DNA of 7,951 bases from an uncultured Ruminococcus sp. Lineage in GTDB: Bacteria; Bacillota; Clostridia; Oscillospirales; Ruminococcaceae. A model generated the notes under the pieces. The model was not told the DNA's origin. It worked only from the letters and a program-made list of their open reading frames with translations, and did no database searches. Below, in pieces: positions 1 through 5,468 of this stretch (positions are counted from its first letter, which is position 1; each line of letters opens with the position of its first letter). The translations under genes were made by a program, and so were the position numbers. The stretch lies in contig CALGTT010000486.1 of the NCBI GenBank assembly GCA_937901485.1, positions 1-7,951 of the forward strand, read 5' to 3'.

Positions 1-7
1 GCATGAA

Positions 8-49
8 ATTTTCGCTCGAAAATCTGCGTATTATTTTAGTGTCAACACT
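8..49. other. Two small inverted repeats downstream of the SLOG gene
   Basis: This is the 3' flank of the minus-strand gene that ends at 52. ATTTTCG (8-14) faces CGAAAAT (17-23), and AGTG (38-41) faces CACT (46-49). On the minus transcript both could form very short hairpins, but neither is followed by a clear T run, so I do not call a terminator. The stretch also contains ATCTGCGTA (22-30), identical to nine bases of the 591-620 palindrome. Confidence 0.25.
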
Positions 50-51
50 CC

Positions 52-546
52 CTAATCAAACTGCCGATCGTCCATATATTCCACGCGGAGATCATAAGTG
101 CCGGCGTATCCAGCAAAGCGGGGATCATCCTGCGCATTTCCGAACAGCAGAAGCAGATCGCTGTCCTGTACCATGAATCCCTCCGCACGCAGATAACAGC
201 CCTCGTCGGGGTGTGTTCCCGTCTGCGTTACGCTGTCCGCCTGTTCATGCACGCGATAATAACGGTCACGCAGCTCCTCCGTCCAGTCGCGGCACTGCTC
301 CTCATAGGGAATCACCACATGCAGTCTCATTCCGGTGCATTCCTGCTCCTTCAGACAGCATACGATCTCCCCCGCCCACAGTGGAACACCCTCCTCACAA
401 TTCAAATAATAATCCGTATATCCGTCAGCGTACAGCTGGCGGATTTTTTGCATCAGAAACAGTTTCAGCGCAATATATGGCTGCTCATGTTCATTGCGGC
501 ACTGCCAGTGCTTTTCCGTTTCGTTCGACAAAATCGTACATGTCAT
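52..546 (-). CDS. SLOG-superfamily (YpsA/DUF1273-like) protein
   Basis: A 164-aa protein that reads like the DUF1273/YpsA branch of the SLOG (Rossmann-type, DprA/LOG-related) superfamily. What is seen: a helix and strand leading into DYYLNCEEGVPLWAGEIV (about residues 45-62), which stands where the family has its glycine-rich phosphate-binding turn followed by an AGE-type helix; then LHVVIPYEEQCRDW (about 75-88), matching the family pattern of a strand ending in P, then Q, then W; then a YYRVHEQAD segment and a RAEGFMVQDSDLLLLFG segment (about 119-136) resembling the usual RNxxMVDxSD strand. SLOG proteins are thought to bind nucleotides or nucleotide-derived ligands; the exact role of YpsA-like members is unsettled. 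The start is the ATG ending at 546, preceded by an AAGGAGGG ribosome binding site. Divergent from a small XRE repressor gene, a pairing that suggests an accessory or mobile origin and co-regulation. No signal peptide or membrane segment is visible. The superfamily call is fair; no substrate can be given. Confidence 0.6.
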   Translation of the reverse strand: MTCTILSNETEKHWQCRNEHEQPYIALKLFLMQKIRQLYADGYTDYYLNCEEGVPLWAGEIVCCLKEQECTGMRLHVVIPYEEQCRDWTEELRDRYYRVHEQADSVTQTGTHPDEGCYLRAEGFMVQDSDLLLLFGNAQDDPRFAGYAGTYDLRVEYMDDRQFD

Positions 547-569
547 TGGTCATCCCTCCTTCTTTTTAC

Positions 570-598
570 ATTATATCACAAAAAACGTATTTACGCAA
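570..598 (-). promoter_or_regulatory. Promoter of the SLOG-family gene
   Basis: On the minus strand, TTGCGT (593-598) is followed by a 17-bp spacer and a consensus TATAAT (570-575). Transcription should start around 563, just upstream of the AAGGAGGG ribosome binding site. The -35 box lies inside the 591-620 palindrome, so binding there would block this promoter. Confidence 0.65.
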
Positions 599-620
599 GT
601 GCGAATACGCATCTGCGTAA
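591..620. promoter_or_regulatory. 30-bp palindrome, probable XRE operator between divergent genes
   Basis: Two 13-base arms, TTACGCAAGTGCG (591-603) and CGCATCTGCGTAA (608-620), are inverted repeats with 11 of 13 positions matching, around a central AATA. The palindrome covers the -35 region of both the minus-strand SLOG promoter (593-598) and the plus-strand XRE promoter (about 606-611). Position and symmetry suit a dimeric or tetrameric repressor; the XRE protein encoded at 664-909 is the obvious candidate. This is inference from layout, not demonstrated binding. Confidence 0.6.
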
Positions 621-633
621 TAAAAAGTATAAT
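606..633 (+). promoter_or_regulatory. Promoter of the XRE regulator gene
   Basis: A consensus TATAAT (628-633) is preceded by a weak -35, TACGCA (606-611), at 16 bp. The weak -35 lies in the right half of the palindrome. Transcription would start near 640, giving a leader of about 24 nt that carries the AAGGCGGTG ribosome binding site (650-658). Confidence 0.5.
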
Positions 634-663
634 AATATAGAACAAATGTAAGGCGGTGAACAC

Positions 664-909
664 ATGTCAGAAGTAAAACAAGCTGTTGTTTTGAGATTTC
701 AGGAGCTTTGCGAGGAACGCGGACTTTCATTCAATGCTCTTGCAAACCTGTCCGGCGTGACACCATCCACTGTGTACAGCCTGTTTGATGACAACAGAAA
801 TCATATTTCCATTGTAACGATCAAAATTCTCTGCGACGGACTGGAGATCACGCTTGGTGAATTTTTCTCCCATCCGCTGTTTGATGAACTGGAGCAGGAG
901 ATCCGATAG
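664..909 (+). CDS. Small XRE-family (Cro/CI-type) transcriptional regulator
   Basis: An 81-aa single-domain DNA-binding protein. Five-helix XRE pattern: helix 1 about residues 3-19 (VKQAVVLRFQELCEERG), helix 2 SFNALANLSG (22-31) and recognition helix TPSTVYSLFD (33-42), followed by the conserved hydrophobic helix VTIKILCDGLEITLGEFF, which ends in the GEFF motif common in small clostridial XRE proteins. There is no C-terminal sensor or protease domain, so it probably acts as a dimer through the HTH domain alone. The start is supported by AAGGCGGTG at 650-658 with good spacing. It is divergent from the SLOG gene and next to a palindrome overlapping both promoters, which suggests autorepression and repression of the neighbour. 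What signal relieves repression cannot be read from the sequence. Confidence 0.9.
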   Translation: MSEVKQAVVLRFQELCEERGLSFNALANLSGVTPSTVYSLFDDNRNHISIVTIKILCDGLEITLGEFFSHPLFDELEQEIR

Positions 910-910
910 G

Positions 911-985
911 ATGAAGCATCTGCTGGCTCGTCAAAAAGCAGGGATTGCAACCGAATCCCGCTTTGACTCTGCTATATTATCATGA
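911..985 (+). CDS. Possible 24-aa small protein after the XRE gene
   Basis: ATG at 911 lies one base after the XRE stop codon and has AGGAG (896-900) ten bases upstream, so translation coupled to the XRE gene is plausible. The product starts MKHLLARQKAGIATES and ends in RFDSAILS. No family is recognised, and no membrane segment or signal is visible. Against it: the coding stretch contains a stem-loop (935-964), and the sequence may belong to a non-coding repeat. It may be only a chance frame. Confidence 0.25.
   Translation: MKHLLARQKAGIATESRFDSAILS
935..964 (+). other. Stem-loop after the XRE gene
   Basis: AAAGC (935-939) plus GGGATT (941-946) pair with AATCCC (954-959) plus GCTTT (960-964), giving 11 pairs with one bulged A at 940 and a 7-nt loop. 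Only three T residues end the stem, so this would be at most a weak terminator for the XRE transcript. Confidence 0.4.
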
Positions 986-991
986 ATAACG

Positions 992-1035
992 CAAATCCCC
1001 CTCATGCCCTTGTCCACGGGCGTGAGGGGGATTTG
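992..1035. terminator. Long hairpin, possible bidirectional terminator
   Basis: CAAATCCCCCTCA (992-1004) and TGAGGGGGATTTG (1023-1035) are perfectly complementary. The inner bases 1005-1009 and 1018-1022 extend the stem to 18 pairs with one wobble, leaving an 8-nt loop. Flanking A and T residues are built into the stem, as in bidirectional terminators, but no separate T run follows. The fold is certain on paper; termination is a guess. The perfect stem could also be the mark of a small dispersed repeat. Confidence 0.45.
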
Positions 1036-1231
1036 TATAAAAGCGTGAAATAAATCATCATGGAAATGCCATTGTGCATCCCGAAACCAGAGCACTGTCT
1101 CCTCCGTCCTCCGCAGATCCGGTGCGGACGGAACGTTCCAAAAGCTGTGTCGTTGCCGGAAACGCGGGATCGTGTCAGAGCCGGTTCTCTGTTTGCCGTT
1201 CAGCAGTCCGGACATCTCCTTGATAACAAGT
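1036..1231. other. Stretch without a supported gene
   Basis: A minus-strand frame of 94 codons ends in the hairpin region to the left and starts at 1215, but its AAGGAG directly abuts the ATG with no spacing and its C-terminal part is just a translation of the hairpin. I see no domain in either strand. The stretch may be decayed sequence or spacer between the XRE unit and nifJ. Confidence 0.4.
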
Positions 1232-1255
1232 AAAAAATCAACCGTTTTGGGGTTA
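1232..1255 (-). terminator. Candidate intrinsic terminator of nifJ transcript
   Basis: On the minus strand TAACC (1255-1251) pairs with GGTTG (1243-1239) around a 7-nt loop, followed by one A and six T residues (1237-1232). The stem is short (5 pairs including one wobble), but this is the only T run in the right orientation after nifJ, 140 bp beyond its stop codon. Confidence 0.4.
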
Positions 1256-1270
1256 CCTGATACTATAAAT

Positions 1271-1321
1271 GCTCTACTTTATGCTTTTTGCATAATGCTC
1301 TACTTTATGCTTCTGCATAAT
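1271..1321. repeat. Tandem 26/25-bp repeat of small palindromes
   Basis: Two adjacent copies (1271-1296 and 1297-1321) share GCTCTACTTTATGCTT, then differ only in a short T/C loop, then share TGCATAAT. Each copy holds a perfect inverted repeat, TTATGC facing GCATAA, at 1279-1295 (5-nt loop) and 1305-1320 (4-nt loop). The pair lies in the 3' flank of nifJ, so it could be RNA hairpins in the nifJ tail or a double protein-binding site. Confidence 0.75.
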
Positions 1322-1330
1322 ACTCTGCCG

Positions 1331-1389
1331 CGGAGAGCCGCAGCCCTCCGTGCAGATGTGCGGTACATTGTACCGTTTGCCTTTCGGCA
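1331..1389 (-). other. Three consecutive hairpins in the nifJ 3' region
   Basis: Reading the minus strand from the nifJ stop: TGCC-GAAA-GGCA (1389-1378) with a GNRA tetraloop, CGGTAC facing GTACCG with a 3-nt loop (1375-1361), and an 8-pair stem CGGAGGGC facing GCTCTCCG with a TGCG loop (1350-1331). None is followed by a T run, so they probably protect the mRNA 3' end rather than terminate it. Confidence 0.45.
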
Positions 1390-1396
1390 GAATTGC

Positions 1397-4300
1397 TTAG
1401 TTGTTGTACAGTGCAGCCAGTCTTGTCAGATAATCGTAACGATCCTTTGCGTTCTCAACAGCTGCATCAAACAGAGCCTCAGCTCTTTCCGGATTCTGAC
1501 GAGCCAGTGCGTTGTAACGTACTTCACCCATCAGGAAGTTCTTGAACTCATCGGTGTTCGGTGCCTTGGAATCCATTACGAACGGATTCTTGCCCTCTGC
1601 CTTCAGCTCCGGATTGTAACGGAACAGGTGCCAGTAACCAGCTTCTACAGCCTTCTTCTCTTCAGCCTGTGCAGTAGCCATACCGGTCTTGATACCGTGG
1701 TTGATACACGGAGCATATGCGATGATCAGGGACGGACCATCATAAGCCTCAGCCTCACGCATTGCCTTCAGGCACTGGTTCATGTCAGCACCCATAGCGA
1801 TGTGTGCAACATATACATAGCCGTAGCTCATTGCGATACCAGCCAGATCCTTCTTCTTTACAACCTTACCAGCTGCAGCGAACTGTGCGATCGCGCCGGT
1901 AGGAGTGGACTTGGAAGCCTGACCGCCGGTGTTGGAGTAAACCTCAGTATCGAATACCATTACGTTTACATTCTTGCCGGATGCCAGAACGTGGTCCAGA
2001 CCGCCGAAGCCGATGTCATATGCCCAGCCGTCGCCGCCGAAGATCCACTGGCTCTTCTTGCGCAGGTAGTCCTTTTCAGCCAGGATAGCCTGTGCCTTTT
2101 CGCAGCCGCAAGCTTCCAGAGCAGCAACCAGCTTTTCAGCAGCCGGAGTATTAGCTGCGCCGTCGTTCTTGGTAGCCAGGAATTCGTCGATAGCAGCCTT
2201 TACATCAGCATTTTCAGCTGTTTCAGCCAGAGCCTCAACCTTAGCGATCACGCGGTTTCTCAGTGTTTCCTGACCGAGGAACATACCGTAACCGAACTCT
2301 GCGTTATCCTCGAACAGGGAGTTGGACCAAGCCGGACCGTAGCCCTTCTTGTTGAATGTGTAAGGTGTGGACGGTGCAGAACCACCCCAGATGGAGGAGC
2401 AGCCAGTAGCATTTGCAATGTACATTCTGTCACCGAACAGCTGTGTGATCAGCTTTGCATAAGGAGTCTCACCGCAGCCTGCACATGCGCCGGAGAATTC
2501 GAGCAGGGGCTGCTTGAACTGAGAGCCCTTTACAGTAGCCTCTGTGAACTTTGCAGTTACCTCAGGCTTGATTTCCTTGGTTGTGCCGTAGTTGAAGCAC
2601 TCCTGCTGATCCATCTGGGAAGCGATGGGCTTCATTACCAGAGTCTCAGCCTTCTTGTTTGCCGGACATACATTGGAGCATACGCCGCAGCCTGTGCAGT
2701 CGAGAACGGAAACGGTCATACCGAACTTCAGCTCGCCGATTGCAGGCTTCATGTCAGCCAGCTTCATTGCGGACGGAGCAGCAGCAGCCTCAGCAGCATC
2801 CAGAGTTACCGGACGCAGAACAGCGTGCGGGCAGACATATGCGCACTGGTTACACTGGATACATGTATCCGGATTCCAGCACGGAACGTTTACAGCGATA
2901 CCACGCTTTTCGAATGCAGCAGAGCCCTGCGGGAATGTACCGTCAGCCATACCAACGAATGTGGATACCGGCAGAGTGTCACCCTTCTGTGCGTTGCAGG
3001 GGATCTGGATGTTGTTGACATAGTCTTCCAGAACCTTGTTGTCGCAGGTAACCTTGCCCATGCCCATCTGGGTATCAGCAGCGTCAGCCCATGCAGCCGG
3101 GATCTCGATCTCTACCAGACCCTGATAGCCAGCGTCGATCGCATTCCAGTTCTTCTCAACGATATCCTGACCCTTCTTCGCATAAGAAGCCTCAGCAGCA
3201 GCCTTCATGTAGCCCAGAGCATCCTCGAACGGGATTACATTAGCGAGCTTGAAGAATGCGGACTGCAGGATGGTGTTGATTCTTGTGCCCATGCCTGTTT
3301 CCTGACCGAGCTTTACACCGTTTACAGTGTAGAACTTGATGTTGTTCTGAGCCAGATAACGCTTTACCTGACCGGGCAGGTTAGCCTCCAGACCTTCCAT
3401 ATCCCAGATGGTGTTGAGCAGGAAAGTACCGCCGGGCTTGATGTCGGAAACCATATCATACTTGTCGATATAGCTCTGGTTGTGACATGCAACGAAGTCA
3501 GCCTTGTTGATCAGGTATGTGGACTTGATCGGAGTCTTACCGAAACGCAGGTGGGAAACGGTAACACCGCCGGACTTCTTGGAGTCATAAGAGAAGTATG
3601 CCTGTGCATACATATCAGTGTGGTCGCCGATGATCTTGATGGAGTTCTTGTTAGCACCTACAGTACCGTCAGAGCCGAGACCCCAGAACTTGCAGGAGAT
3701 CGTGCCAGCCGGAGCTGTGTCGGGGCTGAAGGAATCCTCCAGAGAGAGATTTGTCACATCATCCTTGATGCCGATGGTGAAACGCTTCTTCTCAGTGTTC
3801 TTGTAAACAGCGATGATCTGGTTCGGAGTAGTATCCTTGGAACCCAGACCATAACGGCCTGTGTAGATCTTCACGCCGTCGAACTTGGTATCCTTGAGAG
3901 CTGCAACAACGTCCAGATACAGCGGCTCGCCCAGAGAACCGGGCTCCTTTGTTCTGTCGAGTACGGAGATCTGCTTTACAGAATCCGGCAGAGCCTCAAC
4001 GAGCTTTTCAGCAACGAACGGTCTGTACAGACGTACACGAACCATACCAACCTTTTCGCCGTTTGCGTTCAGGTAGTCAACTGTCTCCTCGATGGTGTCG
4101 TTGACAGAGCCCATAGCGATGATAACATGCTCAGCATCTGCTGCACCGTAGTAGTTGAACAGCTTGTAGTTTGTGCCGATCTTTGCATTTACCTTGTCCA
4201 TGTACTTCTCAACAACTGCCGGCAGTGCATCATAGTACTTGTTGCAAGCCTCACGAGCCTGGAAGAAGATGTCAGGGTTCTGTGCAGTACCGCGGAGAAC

Positions 4301-4939
4301 CGGGTGATTCGGATTCAGAGCCTGATCACGGAATGCCTGAGCCGCTTCCTTGTTCAGCATCTCGTCGAGGTCAGCCTGATCCCAAACCTCGATCTTCTGG
4401 ATCTCGTGGGATGTACGGAAACCGTCGAAGAAGTGCAGGAACGGAACTCTGCCTTCGATGGTGGACAGATGTGCTACTGCGCCCAGATCCATAACTTCCT
4501 GCGGATTGGAGGAGCAGAGCATTGCATAACCTGTCTGACGGCAAGCATATACGTCAGAGTGGTCACCGAAGATGTTCAGAGCGTGAGAGGATACGCAGCG
4601 TGCGGAAACGTGGATTACGTTCGGCAGCAGCTCACCTGCGATCTTGTACATATTCGGGATCATCAGGAGCAGGCCCTGAGAAGCGGTGTATGTAGTTGTC
4701 AGCGCACCTGCGGACAGGGAGCCGTGAACAGTACCAGCTGCACCAGCCTCGGACTGCATCTCAACAACTGTTACAGGATCACCGAACAGGTTCTTCTGAC
4801 CCTTTGCGGACCACTGGTCGGTAACTTCAGCCATTACAGAAGAGGGTGTGATCGGGTAGATCGCAGATACGTCTGTAAACGGATAGGACGCCCAAGCAGC
4901 GGCGTTGTTACCGTCCATGGTTTTCATTTTTCTTGCCAT
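1397..4939 (-). CDS. nifJ: Pyruvate:ferredoxin (flavodoxin) oxidoreductase
   Basis: Catalyses pyruvate + CoA to acetyl-CoA + CO2 with reduction of ferredoxin, the central pyruvate-oxidising step of anaerobes; cytoplasmic, homodimeric, TPP-dependent. At 1180 aa it is full length for the single-chain type. Seen in order: pyruvate-binding YPITPSS (28-34, T31), E64 in VEMQSEAGA, SARCVSSHA with R114; domain II with RVRLYRPF (301-308); gamma-like domain (about 415-630); EKR motif (677-679); two [4Fe-4S] ferredoxin motifs at C693/C696/C699/C703 and C748/C751/C754/C758; proximal cluster cysteines C819, C822, C847 and C1078; TPP-binding GDGWAYDIG (969-977) and YSNTGGQ with N1003. These positions follow the Desulfovibrio africanus enzyme with a shift of up to seven residues, but the protective C-terminal extension of that enzyme is absent. 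Start ATG at 4939 is preceded by AGGAGG (4954-4949) at nine bases. Monocistronic, with its own promoter at 5006-5034. Codon use is strongly biased, as expected for a highly expressed gene. Confidence 0.97.
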   Translation of the reverse strand: MARKMKTMDGNNAAAWASYPFTDVSAIYPITPSSVMAEVTDQWSAKGQKNLFGDPVTVVEMQSEAGAAGTVHGSLSAGALTTTYTASQGLLLMIPNMYKIAGELLPNVIHVSARCVSSHALNIFGDHSDVYACRQTGYAMLCSSNPQEVMDLGAVAHLSTIEGRVPFLHFFDGFRTSHEIQKIEVWDQADLDEMLNKEAAQAFRDQALNPNHPVLRGTAQNPDIFFQAREACNKYYDALPAVVEKYMDKVNAKIGTNYKLFNYYGAADAEHVIIAMGSVNDTIEETVDYLNANGEKVGMVRVRLYRPFVAEKLVEALPDSVKQISVLDRTKEPGSLGEPLYLDVVAALKDTKFDGVKIYTGRYGLGSKDTTPNQIIAVYKNTEKKRFTIGIKDDVTNLSLEDSFSPDTAPAGTISCKFWGLGSDGTVGANKNSIKIIGDHTDMYAQAYFSYDSKKSGGVTVSHLRFGKTPIKSTYLINKADFVACHNQSYIDKYDMVSDIKPGGTFLLNTIWDMEGLEANLPGQVKRYLAQNNIKFYTVNGVKLGQETGMGTRINTILQSAFFKLANVIPFEDALGYMKAAAEASYAKKGQDIVEKNWNAIDAGYQGLVEIEIPAAWADAADTQMGMGKVTCDNKVLEDYVNNIQIPCNAQKGDTLPVSTFVGMADGTFPQGSAAFEKRGIAVNVPCWNPDTCIQCNQCAYVCPHAVLRPVTLDAAEAAAAPSAMKLADMKPAIGELKFGMTVSVLDCTGCGVCSNVCPANKKAETLVMKPIASQMDQQECFNYGTTKEIKPEVTAKFTEATVKGSQFKQPLLEFSGACAGCGETPYAKLITQLFGDRMYIANATGCSSIWGGSAPSTPYTFNKKGYGPAWSNSLFEDNAEFGYGMFLGQETLRNRVIAKVEALAETAENADVKAAIDEFLATKNDGAANTPAAEKLVAALEACGCEKAQAILAEKDYLRKKSQWIFGGDGWAYDIGFGGLDHVLASGKNVNVMVFDTEVYSNTGGQASKSTPTGAIAQFAAAGKVVKKKDLAGIAMSYGYVYVAHIAMGADMNQCLKAMREAEAYDGPSLIIAYAPCINHGIKTGMATAQAEEKKAVEAGYWHLFRYNPELKAEGKNPFVMDSKAPNTDEFKNFLMGEVRYNALARQNPERAEALFDAAVENAKDRYDYLTRLAALYNN

Positions 4940-4975
4940 GGGAATATTCCTCCTAAATAATGTAGTTTTATGCTT

Positions 4976-4994
4976 GGTACTTCATTGCAGTACC
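4976..4994 (-). promoter_or_regulatory. Hairpin at the 5' end of the nifJ mRNA
   Basis: GGTACT and AGTACC form a perfect 6-pair stem with a 7-nt loop. Counting from the nifJ -10 box, transcription should begin near 4999, so the stem sits within about five bases of the mRNA 5' end. It could protect the message from 5' decay or be an operator at the start point. Confidence 0.45.
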
Positions 4995-5005
4995 TTACAA
5001 CTTAT

Positions 5006-5034
5006 ATAATATCACAAAATGCGACGTTTGTAAA
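5006..5034 (-). promoter_or_regulatory. nifJ promoter
   Basis: On the minus strand TTTACA (5034-5029), a 17-bp spacer, then TATTAT (5011-5006). The sequence just upstream of the -10, TTTTGTGA, is the same as in the SLOG promoter at 570-583. The predicted leader of about 60 nt carries the 4976-4994 hairpin and the AGGAGG ribosome binding site. Confidence 0.65.
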
Positions 5035-5082
5035 TACCCTTTTTGTAAATTTTATCGTGTATTTTATGCGCAATACGTTCAA

Positions 5083-5219
5083 ATTTCGATATATCGGGAT
5101 TTATTTACTGAAAAATTTTTGTACATTGTCGACATAATCGAAATGTTCGAATTGTGCAAGGTAAATAAAAATTCAAAATTCTTACTATTTTTTTGCAAAT
5201 CTCTATTGACGAATCGAAA
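5083..5219. promoter_or_regulatory. AT-rich region with repeated ATCGAAA elements between divergent promoters
   Basis: No protein gene is seen here. ATTTCGAT (5083-5090) and ATCGAAAT (5137-5144) form an 8-bp inverted pair; ATCGAAA recurs at 5213-5219 inside the spacer of the next promoter. Perfect short palindromes CGATATATCG (5087-5096) and TGTCGACA (5127-5134) and the half-palindromic TTCGAA (5146-5151) add to the cluster. The region separates the divergent nifJ promoter and the small RNA promoter and could hold binding sites for a shared regulator. Confidence 0.35.
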
Positions 5220-5234
5220 AATTTCATCTATAAT
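5206..5234 (+). promoter_or_regulatory. Strong promoter of the first RNA unit
   Basis: TTGACG (5206-5211), exactly 17 bp, then consensus TATAAT (5229-5234): 11 of 12 consensus positions. The start point is predicted near 5241, which is the first base of the hairpin at 5241-5273. Confidence 0.8.
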
Positions 5235-5240
5235 ATGGAT

Positions 5241-5364
5241 AGTGTTAAATACGGATAACGTATGATTAACACTCGTTTTGTTGTCTCCTTTCTTTTGTTC
5301 TACACAAAAATTGCTTTCATTTTATTTGCACAGCGGAATCTGTTTGGATTCCGCTTCTTTTTTT
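5241..5364 (+). ncRNA. Candidate small regulatory RNA, about 124 nt
   Basis: The unit runs from a near-consensus promoter to an intrinsic terminator and has the standard form of a trans-acting small RNA. A 5' stem-loop AGTGTTAA (5241-5248) facing TTAACACT (5266-5273) is extended by ATACG (5249-5253) with CGTAT (5259-5263), leaving a 5-nt loop and a 2-nt bulge. Then comes a single-stranded-looking U/C-rich linker with TCTCCTTTC (5284-5292), complementary to Shine-Dalgarno sequences, then the terminator at 5332-5364. The only reading frame (ATG at 5262, 34 codons, hydrophobic) lacks a ribosome binding site and runs into the terminator, so I favour a non-coding RNA. I do not recognise a known family. 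It could instead be an attenuated leader, but the next gene has its own promoter. Confidence 0.6.
5332..5364 (+). terminator. Intrinsic terminator of the first RNA unit
   Basis: AGCGGAATC (5332-5340) and GATTCCGCT (5347-5355) form a perfect 9-pair stem with a 6-nt loop, followed by TCTTTTTTT up to 5364. This is a textbook plus-strand terminator. Confidence 0.9.
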
Positions 5365-5418
5365 GAATGCAGAGCGGCTGTGCTGCCCTTTGGACGTTCA
5401 CAGAAAATTCACATTTTC

Positions 5419-5452
5419 ATTTCAGCAAATCTATTGACTTTTCCGCTGAAAT
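5419..5452. promoter_or_regulatory. 8-bp inverted repeat bracketing the second RNA promoter
   Basis: ATTTCAGC (5419-5426) and GCTGAAAT (5445-5452) are perfect inverted repeats separated by 18 bp, with the -35 box between them. Half-site centres are 26 bp apart, about 2.5 turns. This would suit a repressor, or it is chance. Confidence 0.4.
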
Positions 5453-5462
5453 CGGATAGAAT
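5434..5462 (+). promoter_or_regulatory. Promoter of the second RNA unit
   Basis: TTGACT (5434-5439), exactly 17 bp, then TAGAAT (5457-5462). Transcription is predicted to start around 5469-5471, just before the first RNA hairpin. It is the only good promoter upstream of the nuclease-like gene at 5712. Confidence 0.75.
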
Positions 5463-5468
5463 ATATAT

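Noticed and set aside
931..1215. A 94-codon minus-strand frame with an ATG at 1215
   Set aside because: AAGGAG touches the ATG with no spacing, no domain is visible, and the last third is a translation of the hairpin region. It may be part of a repeat rather than a gene.
1172..4960. An open plus-strand frame of 1262 codons opposite nifJ
   Set aside because: It is the mirror of a strongly codon-biased gene; the product shows no domain, is rich in Cys, Leu and Ser as expected from reversed codons, and has no ribosome binding site. nifJ on the other strand has every catalytic motif.
5241..5273. A Rex (redox) operator, suggested by GTGTTAA...TTAACAC next to nifJ
   Set aside because: The half-sites are separated by 17 bases, far more than the few bases in Rex sites, and they fit better as an RNA stem with an inner extension.
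5262..5366. A 34-codon hydrophobic frame in the small RNA, which could suggest a type I toxin
   Set aside because: There is no ribosome binding site, the ATG is buried in the 5' stem-loop, and the last ten codons are the terminator itself.
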